From: JACKOD01 sp041591635
GTDB taxonomy: Bacteria; Pseudomonadota; Gammaproteobacteria; Pseudomonadales; Oleiphilaceae
Direction of reading: 5' to 3'
DNA: 11,194 nucleotides
NCBI GenBank assembly: GCA_041591635.1
Contig: JBFHRO010000109.1
Span: 1 to 11,194, forward strand
Positions 6,483 to 11,194 of the stretch are shown one piece after another (positions within the stretch are counted from its first letter, which is position 1; each line of letters begins with the position of its first letter). The notes under the pieces are model-generated. The model had not been told where the DNA came from, ran no database searches, and saw only the letters and a program-made list of their open reading frames with translations. A program made the translations under genes and the position numbers.

Positions 6483-6491
6483 GCAGATAAT
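6462..6491 (+). promoter_or_regulatory. erpA promoter
   Basis: TTGACT (6462-6467), 18 bp, then GATAAT (6486-6491): each hexamer matches 5/6 of the sigma-70 consensus. Transcription would start near 6498, leaving a leader of about 28 nt that includes the TGAGGT ribosome-binding site at 6511-6516. The -35 lies inside the IscR site. Confidence 0.65.
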
Positions 6492-6525
6492 GCGGAGATT
6501 GTTCACTCGTTGAGGTTAAAGTCAG

Positions 6526-6879
6526 ATGTCTGCAGTTGAGTCTCACATCCCTGCTCCTATGGTGTTCACGGATGCTGCGGCGAGGAAAGTAAAAAACTTG
6601 GTCGAGGAAGAAGAAAACCCGGATCTTAAATTGAGGGTCTTTGTAACCGGTGGAGGTTGCTCCGGCTTTCAATACGGGTTTACCTTCGATGAGAGCGTCG
6701 CCGCAGACGACACCGTCATCGAAAATCAGGGGGTCATGCTGGTGATAGATGCCCTGAGCTACCAATATCTGGTCGGTTCAACGGTAGACTACACCGAAGG
6801 TTTAAAGGGAGCCCAGTTTGTGATCAAGAATCCCAATGCTGAATCAACCTGCGGTTGCGGCTCCTCCTTTTCCATTTAG
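6526..6879 (+). CDS. erpA: A-type iron-sulfur cluster carrier ErpA
   Basis: Receives Fe-S clusters from the scaffold and inserts them into apo-proteins, including IspG/IspH of isoprenoid synthesis in organisms studied; cytosolic, acts as a dimer. The 117-aa product is the normal size. The three cluster-ligating cysteines of A-type carriers are present: Cys45 in GGGCSGFQYGF (42-52) and Cys109 and Cys111 in TCGCGSSF (108-115). LVIDALSYQYLVGSTVDY and the ending CGCGSSFSI separate it from IscA-type sequences and match Pseudomonas ErpA as I recall it. A TGAGGT at 6511-6516 precedes the ATG by 9 nt. It has its own probable IscR-controlled promoter just upstream. It ends only 7 nt from the convergent anmK stop codon. 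Confidence 0.96.
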   Translation: MSAVESHIPAPMVFTDAAARKVKNLVEEEENPDLKLRVFVTGGGCSGFQYGFTFDESVAADDTVIENQGVMLVIDALSYQYLVGSTVDYTEGLKGAQFVIKNPNAESTCGCGSSFSI

Positions 6880-6886
6880 GCGGCGA

Positions 6887-8035
6887 TCAGGCTTGATAGA
6901 TGCCGCCAAGAATTCTGCTGCCAGTGGCCCCCGTGACTTCCGGCAAGTTGCCTGCCAGGCCCTGCAAGGCTTGACGGGCAAGCCAGGCAAATGCCGTGGC
7001 CTCAACGAGTTGGGGATCAACGCCCAGCGCTTCAGTCGTTCCCACGTAATGATTCCCCAGTAAGTGCCGGATTCGCTCGCATAGCGCCTTGTTTCTCGCG
7101 CCGCCCCCGCACAAAAAAACCTCGGTCGCCTTTGTGTGATCGCCAAGAAAGGTCATGGCATGCAAAGCGTCATTGGCGATGGATTTTGCTGTCAGTTCCA
7201 GAAGTGTGCGTTGCACGGAAGCGGCTTTCGCACTCGTGGTAACTATCCCTTGCAAGTGTGCATTCAGCCAATGCCTGTCGAAGTGTTGTCGACCGGTGCT
7301 CTTGGGCGGCGACCGCTGAAAGAAGGGGTCGCTCAGAAGGCGGCCAAGTAGCTCGGCGTCCAGCGCGCCGCTCTGTGCCCAGCGTCCGTCCTGGTCGAAA
7401 TCTCCGCCTTGCTGTGTTTGGTGCCAATAATCCATCAGCACATTGCCGGGGCCGGTATCCCAGCCACGTACGGGTTGCGCTTGTTCGGCCGGCAAGACGG
7501 AGATATTGCTCATGCCGCCGATATTGATAATGAGTCTATGAGCGTGGCTGCATCGGAAGGCAGCGGCGTGAAATGCCGGAACGAGCGGTGCCCCTTGACC
7601 CCCGGCGGCAATATCGCGACGGCGAAAATCAGCCACTGTGGTTATGCCAGTGCGTTCGGCAATCGTATTGGGATCACCCAGTTGTAAGCTGTATGCAGGC
7701 GAATGATCGGGAGCGTGACGAACCGTTTGCCCGTGGCTGCCAATGGCGCTGATTTCGGTGGCGGGTACGCCTGCGTGTGCACACAGTTCGGTGACGGCTT
7801 GGGCGCTCAAAATGCCAAACTGGCGATCCAGAATCGCATAGTTGGTAAGTTCGTGGCTGTCCGGCGAATTGAGTTTCAGTAAGTCGTCACGAAGTGACAG
7901 CGGAAGCTTCAGGCTGTGATGGGCAAGAATGCGTGTTTGTGCCACGGATCCGGTTCCAAAGCCCACCAGCACAGCATCCAAAGCATCCATGCTGGTGCCG
8001 CTCATCAAGCCGATGTAAAGCGGTTCCCTGTTCAT
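6887..8035 (-). CDS. anmK: Anhydro-N-acetylmuramic acid kinase
   Basis: Converts 1,6-anhydro-MurNAc released by lytic transglycosylases to MurNAc-6-phosphate by coupled hydrolysis and ATP phosphorylation; cytosolic peptidoglycan recycling. The 382-aa product has the sugar-kinase/actin fold motifs in order: LMSGTSMDALD at 10-20, GSHGQTVRH at 99-107, NIGGMSNIS at 171-179, WDTGPGN at 192-198 with the probable catalytic base Asp193, CGGGARN at 309-315 and VEATAFAWLA at 344-353. The usual Gly after GTSMD is Ala18 here, a mild change. The ATG at 8035 has no clear ribosome-binding site; it lies 18 nt after the mepM stop, so coupling is likely. Both genes act on peptidoglycan. Its 3' end meets erpA tail to tail. 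Confidence 0.95.
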   Translation of the reverse strand: MNREPLYIGLMSGTSMDALDAVLVGFGTGSVAQTRILAHHSLKLPLSLRDDLLKLNSPDSHELTNYAILDRQFGILSAQAVTELCAHAGVPATEISAIGSHGQTVRHAPDHSPAYSLQLGDPNTIAERTGITTVADFRRRDIAAGGQGAPLVPAFHAAAFRCSHAHRLIINIGGMSNISVLPAEQAQPVRGWDTGPGNVLMDYWHQTQQGGDFDQDGRWAQSGALDAELLGRLLSDPFFQRSPPKSTGRQHFDRHWLNAHLQGIVTTSAKAASVQRTLLELTAKSIANDALHAMTFLGDHTKATEVFLCGGGARNKALCERIRHLLGNHYVGTTEALGVDPQLVEATAFAWLARQALQGLAGNLPEVTGATGSRILGGIYQA

Positions 8036-8053
8036 GCAAGTGTCTTGCTGATC

Positions 8054-9538
8054 CTACTGCTGGTGAGTGGCAACCTGGTAGCTTTCTTCAAAGGTTTTCA
8101 GCTTAAGAAGCTGCTCCTTTGTGGCAAGCTTGAATCGGCTGATTTCCGGGCCGCTGATCGGTTGGGCTTGTGGTAATTTCACTGTCATCGGGTTCTTGTG
8201 GACACCATTTTGACGGAATTCGTAATGCAGGTGAGGGCCAGAGGCCAGTCCGGTGCTACCAACATAACCCACGACCTGGCCTTGGCGCACTTTCTGGCCG
8301 GTGTGAATGTTTTTGGCATACCTGCTCATGTGTGCATACAGTGTCGTAATGCTTTCCCCGTGCTGAAGTATAACCACCTTGCCATACCCGCCCTTGCGCC
8401 CGGCAAAAATTACTTTGCCGTCCCCAGTTGCTTTGATAGGGGTGCCGGTACCGGCGGCGTAGTCCGTACCCTTGTGCGCGCGGATGGTGTGCAACACCGG
8501 ATGTTTCCGGTTCAGGTTGAAGTGCGATGAAACGCGGGCAAAGTCGATGGGGGTGCGTAAGAATGCCTTGCGCATGCTGTCACCGGTCGGTGTGTAGTAG
8601 TTCCCATAACCTTTGGAGTCCACGTAGTATACGGCCTTGTATTCGGTTCCCTGGTTGGTGAAGGATGCCGCAAGAATTCGCCCATTACCGATTTTTTTGC
8701 CATCGATGTAGTGTTCTTCATAAATAACGTTGAACTTGTCTCCCTGGCGAATGTCCAGCGCAAAATCGATATCCCAGGCAAATATATTCGCCAGTTCCAT
8801 GGTCAATGCGGTGGGCAGGCCGGCCTTCTGGCCAGACAGAAACAGCGAGCTATTGATGATTCCTTCCGCATACGCGAGCTGGGCCTCAGGTTGGCGTGCT
8901 TCCACTTTGTTTTGGTACTTTCCTGAGTCATCCCGATAAACGATCAGGGATTCGAGTTCGCTTCGCTCAAGTCGTATTTTTTCAAGCGTGCCGCCATTAC
9001 TCAAAAAGGCAATTTTTTCGCCCACATAGAGATTGGCCAGTTCTTTGTTTTGTTTCGCGCCGTTGAGTACTTCGTACAGCAGTGTGTTATCGAAACCGGC
9101 CTTGTTGAACATGGCAGAAAGGGTGTCGCCACTGCTTACGGTAAAAGTCTTCCAGTGTTCTTTCGGTGTTGCGGTCAACGATGGAGTGGCGTCAGCTGGC
9201 TTCGGCGTAGCGTTTTGTGCTGGATGGGGTTGGACGTCATTGTTGGCAGTGACTGGTGCGTTGGTAGTGACTGCCGAGGGTAAGTTGTCATCAGCTTCGA
9301 TTTCGGCTACCGCTTCGTCTGTGGTCTGGTCGAGGGTGGAAATCAGCGCCAGGGTTTCGCTTGGTGAGAGGTTATTTGAAGTGCTTTCTGGAAAATCTGT
9401 CGCCACGGGTATGGGAATGGCGATCCGATTGGCCTCAACTTCACTGCTTGGGCTCAATAACAAGGTCACGCCGATAACGGCCGTCAGTGCGCTCACGGCA
9501 AGAAGATGCGTTCTAGGGAAATTTTTCAGTGCTTGCAT
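8054..9538 (-). CDS. mepM: M23 family peptidoglycan endopeptidase, MepM-like
   Basis: A zinc peptidase that cuts peptide cross-links in the cell wall, expected in the periplasm and anchored to the inner membrane. It is 494 aa. Residues 11-29 form an N-terminal membrane segment or signal anchor; 30-127 are a low-complexity Pro/Thr/Ala/Asp linker. HWKTFTVSSGDTLSAMFNKA at 128-147 begins a LysM/OapA-like domain to about 180; a middle domain runs to about 325. The M23 domain follows with HKGTD at 355-359 (His355, Asp359), YAH at 401-403 (His403) and GPHLHYE at 434-440 (His436, His438), so zinc and catalytic residues are complete. This order matches E. coli MepM. The ATG at 9538 has only a distant AGGA upstream. 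It is followed closely by anmK. A paralogue of MepM with another name is possible. Confidence 0.87.
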   Translation of the reverse strand: MQALKNFPRTHLLAVSALTAVIGVTLLLSPSSEVEANRIAIPIPVATDFPESTSNNLSPSETLALISTLDQTTDEAVAEIEADDNLPSAVTTNAPVTANNDVQPHPAQNATPKPADATPSLTATPKEHWKTFTVSSGDTLSAMFNKAGFDNTLLYEVLNGAKQNKELANLYVGEKIAFLSNGGTLEKIRLERSELESLIVYRDDSGKYQNKVEARQPEAQLAYAEGIINSSLFLSGQKAGLPTALTMELANIFAWDIDFALDIRQGDKFNVIYEEHYIDGKKIGNGRILAASFTNQGTEYKAVYYVDSKGYGNYYTPTGDSMRKAFLRTPIDFARVSSHFNLNRKHPVLHTIRAHKGTDYAAGTGTPIKATGDGKVIFAGRKGGYGKVVILQHGESITTLYAHMSRYAKNIHTGQKVRQGQVVGYVGSTGLASGPHLHYEFRQNGVHKNPMTVKLPQAQPISGPEISRFKLATKEQLLKLKTFEESYQVATHQQ

Positions 9539-9632
9539 GCTATATGAGTCTACATCCTGAATTTATAAATGAATCAACGCCGGGATTTAAGCTAAAAGTG
9601 TAGTTCATCTGATTTGAAAAGCTTCTTGACCC

Positions 9633-9661
9633 ATGATAACCCCTCGGAAATCGTAAAACAA
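9633..9661 (-). promoter_or_regulatory. Putative mepM-anmK promoter
   Basis: On the minus strand TTGTTT (9661-9656), 17 bp, then TATCAT (9638-9633). The -10 matches 5/6 but the -35 only 3/6. A TATAAA nearer the gene (about 9570-9565) is an alternative that would leave a very short leader. Confidence 0.28.
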
Positions 9662-9665
9662 AATC

Positions 9666-9674
9666 TGTTATACT
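9666..9674 (+). promoter_or_regulatory. Putative tyrS promoter, extended -10
   Basis: TGTTATACT is an extended -10 (TG, one base, TATACT with 5/6 match). No good -35 is seen 16-18 bp upstream, which fits an extended -10 promoter. Transcription would start near 9681. Confidence 0.45.
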
Positions 9675-9721
9675 GACCCCTTTGGTTTGTGTTGGTCGTA
9701 TTTTAGACAATTCAGGCGTGT

Positions 9722-9740
9722 TGCGCCGTGATTTGGCGCA
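9722..9740 (+). other. Hairpin in the tyrS leader
   Basis: TGCGCC and GGCGCA form a perfect 6-bp stem around a 7-nt loop (GTGATTT). No T-run follows, so it is not an intrinsic terminator. It does not look like a T-box; no specifier stem or T-box sequence is visible. Confidence 0.35.
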
Positions 9741-9850
9741 GAAATATGCGTCAGGGTAAGTTGCTCGTGTTTGGAGGCTTGCTCTTTGTTTTTTGAGTGT
9801 TTTGATAATGGTTGCAAAAGCATACCCACAGTTGTGATGGAAGAACAGGA

Positions 9851-11050
9851 ATGGCATCAGTAGAGCAGTCACTTGACCTAATTCGTCGTGGAGCGGATGA
9901 GATCCTTCTGGAGTCCGAGCTTATAGAAAAGCTTAAAGCCGGTCGGCCGCTGCGGATCAAAGCGGGATTTGATCCAACCGCGCCAGACCTGCACCTTGGT
10001 CATACCGTGCTCATTAATAAACTCAAGCAGTTTCAGGACCTGGGGCACGAAGTTATCTTTCTGATCGGTGATTTCACCGGGATGATAGGTGATCCCACCG
10101 GAAAAAGTGTCACGAGACCGGCACTGACTCGCGAGCAGGTGCTAAGCAACGCGGCAACCTACAAAGAGCAGGTGTTCAAAATTCTTGATCCCGCCAGGAC
10201 GACGATTCGGTTTAATTCCGAGTGGATGTCTTCTATGTCGGCTGCAGACATGATTCGTCTTGCCGGTCAGTATACTGTTGCACGCATGCTGGAACGCGAC
10301 GACTTTAGCAAAAGGCATAAAGGAGGGCAGTCGATTGCCATTCATGAGTTTCTCTACCCTCTGGTACAGGGGTATGATTCCGTCGCGCTCAATGCTGATG
10401 TGGAGCTTGGGGGAACGGATCAAAAGTTCAATCTTTTGATGGGGCGAGCACTGCAGAAATCCTATGGCCAGGAGAGTCAGGTGATTCTGACCATGCCTTT
10501 GCTGGAGGGTCTCGATGGTGTGCAAAAAATGTCAAAGTCACTGGGAAATTATGTTGGCGTCAATGATCTCCCGGGGCTTATGTATACCAAGCTGCTGTCA
10601 ATGCCTGATGCGCTCATCTGGAGATACTTTGAGCTGCTAAGCTTTCAGTCGAGTGAGCAAATTGATGTCTATAAGGCAGATGTGGCAGATGGGCGAAATC
10701 CGCAAGAGATAAAAGAAGTTTTTGCGCGCGAGATCATTGCCAGATTTCATGGAGAGGCAGTTGCGAAGGAAGCGCATACGCTCTCCGGAAATCAGGTTAA
10801 GCTGGGCGAGATTCCTGATAACCTGGTCAGCAAAGACGTGGACATGAGTGGGAATGACGAGCTTCCCATAGCAGCCGTGCTTCGGCTCTCGGGCCTGGTT
10901 GCCAATAGCAATGCGGCACGAGATGTGTTGAAGCAGGGTGCTGTGTATGTCGATGGTGTTCCTGTCGATGCTGCGCGTACAATGCGCCGAGGCGAAACCG
11001 CTGTGGTTCAGGCAGGGAAGAAGAAGATTGCCAGGCTCACCTTGATTTAG
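9851..11050 (+). CDS. tyrS: Tyrosyl-tRNA synthetase (TyrZ type)
   Basis: Charges tRNA-Tyr with tyrosine; cytosolic class I synthetase acting as a dimer. I start at ATG 9851 (399 aa) because GGAAG at 9839-9843 lies 7 nt upstream and the protein then begins MASVEQSLDLIRRGADEIL, like Pseudomonas TyrS; an in-frame TTG at 9812 would add 13 unrelated residues. Motifs: KAGFDPTAPDLHLGH with the HIGH signature at 48-51, GDFTGMIGDPTGKS at 73-86, QGYDSVALNADVELGGTDQ at 173-191 and KMSKS at 226-230. A C-terminal S4-like RNA-binding domain occupies about 334-397. HLGH and the overall sequence place it in the TyrZ-like branch rather than the E. coli TyrS branch. There is no terminator after the stop; a ribosomal RNA-type promoter begins 4 nt later. 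Confidence 0.96.
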   Translation: MASVEQSLDLIRRGADEILLESELIEKLKAGRPLRIKAGFDPTAPDLHLGHTVLINKLKQFQDLGHEVIFLIGDFTGMIGDPTGKSVTRPALTREQVLSNAATYKEQVFKILDPARTTIRFNSEWMSSMSAADMIRLAGQYTVARMLERDDFSKRHKGGQSIAIHEFLYPLVQGYDSVALNADVELGGTDQKFNLLMGRALQKSYGQESQVILTMPLLEGLDGVQKMSKSLGNYVGVNDLPGLMYTKLLSMPDALIWRYFELLSFQSSEQIDVYKADVADGRNPQEIKEVFAREIIARFHGEAVAKEAHTLSGNQVKLGEIPDNLVSKDVDMSGNDELPIAAVLRLSGLVANSNAARDVLKQGAVYVDGVPVDAARTMRRGETAVVQAGKKKIARLTLI

Positions 11051-11053
11051 TAT

Positions 11054-11081
11054 TTGACATGCCGGTGCGCTGCTTTATAAT
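11054..11081 (+). promoter_or_regulatory. rRNA operon P1-type promoter
   Basis: Perfect TTGACA (11054-11059), 16-bp spacer, perfect TATAAT (11076-11081), followed directly by the GC-rich discriminator GCGCACCTCC. The 16-bp spacing and GC discriminator are marks of growth-rate-controlled, ppGpp-sensitive rrn P1 promoters; E. coli rrnB P1 has TATAATGCGCCACC. In Pseudomonas I recall a 16S rRNA gene directly after tyrS. Confidence 0.85.
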
Positions 11082-11087
11082 GCGCAC

Positions 11088-11194
11088 CTCCTTGAGACGG
11101 GGTTTCCCGGGTTGAGGAGATGGATTTGTAACACATTGTTTTACATTGGTTATATTTGATTTTAATTGATGTTGAGCGATGTGGCTGTGAGCGG
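11088..11194 (+). other. Probable rRNA operon leader (5' part)
   Basis: Sequence from the expected start of transcription to the window end. No 16S start (AGAGTTTGAT) and no clear boxA is reached. The first 32 nt can fold: CTCCT (11088-11092) with AGGAG (11115-11119), and inside it CGGG (11098-11101) with CCCG (11106-11109). There is no open reading frame of note. Assignment rests on the promoter and on remembered gene order. Confidence 0.55.

Larger units (their letters stand above)
9539..9850. other. Divergent intergenic region between mepM and tyrS
   Basis: This 312-bp stretch holds no convincing protein gene. It contains candidate back-to-back promoters (9633-9674), a 6-bp hairpin TGCGCC/GGCGCA at 9722-9740, a boxA-like TGCTCTTT at 9780-9787 and the tyrS ribosome-binding site. 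The tyrS leader would be about 170 nt, long for a plain leader. One 16-codon open frame (9746-9796) is described among the findings. Confidence 0.6.

Noticed and set aside
9033..9560. 175-aa plus-strand open frame opposite the mepM N-terminus, with hydrophobic stretches
   Set aside because: It mirrors the low-complexity linker of mepM; the apparent hydrophobicity is a by-product of Thr/Ala/Asp codons read in reverse.
9681..9850. T-box or tyrosine attenuator in the long tyrS leader
   Set aside because: No T-box sequence, no tyrosine-rich leader peptide and no terminator hairpin followed by a T-run.
11088..11194. Start of 16S rRNA inside the window
   Set aside because: The conserved 16S 5' end is not present; only the leader appears to be reached.

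Overview
The window looks like a chromosomal housekeeping segment from a gammaproteobacterium of the Pseudomonas/Cellvibrionales type. The evidence is protein character (Pseudomonas-like ThiE, ThiD, ErpA, AnmK and TyrZ-type TyrS) and gene order. As I recall it, Pseudomonas also carries hemJ, argC, a coiled-coil protein, a bactofilin, erpA, anmK, an M23 peptidase and tyrS, followed by an rRNA operon. The genus is not resolved. I see no insertion sequence, prophage, CRISPR array, tRNA gene or clearly broken gene.

Left part, minus strand (about 3970 down to 1): clcA, hemJ, thiD, thiE and hemL are tightly packed. Gaps are 18 and 11 nt or the genes overlap by 4 to 8 nt, so this is probably one operon. 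It combines a CLC chloride-transport protein with C-terminal CBS domains, two tetrapyrrole/heme enzymes (HemJ and the start of HemL, which runs off the window) and two thiamin enzymes (HMP/HMP-P kinase and thiamin-phosphate synthase).

Middle, plus strand (about 4070 to 6880): argC, a membrane-anchored coiled-coil protein, a bactofilin and then erpA. The first three probably share a transcript. ErpA appears to have its own promoter, overlapped by a near-consensus IscR type 1 site that starts on the base after the bactofilin stop codon. That would put this Fe-S carrier under feedback from cellular Fe-S status.

Right-middle, minus strand (about 9660 down to 6887): an MepM-like M23 endopeptidase and anmK, a two-gene peptidoglycan remodelling and recycling unit convergent with erpA. 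Right end, plus strand: tyrS, read from a 312-bp divergent intergenic region. Four bases after the tyrS stop lies a very strong promoter (TTGACA, 16 bp, TATAAT, then a GC-rich discriminator) of the rRNA P1 kind. The last ~105 bases are probably the leader of an rRNA operon whose 16S gene lies beyond the window.

I do not find a spectacular new system. The best leads are the IscR operator on erpA, the small anchor-plus-bactofilin gene pair, the unusual ion-pathway residues in the CLC protein, the altered N-terminal loop of ThiD, and the tyrS-to-rRNA junction, which includes a boxA-like element in the tyrS leader.
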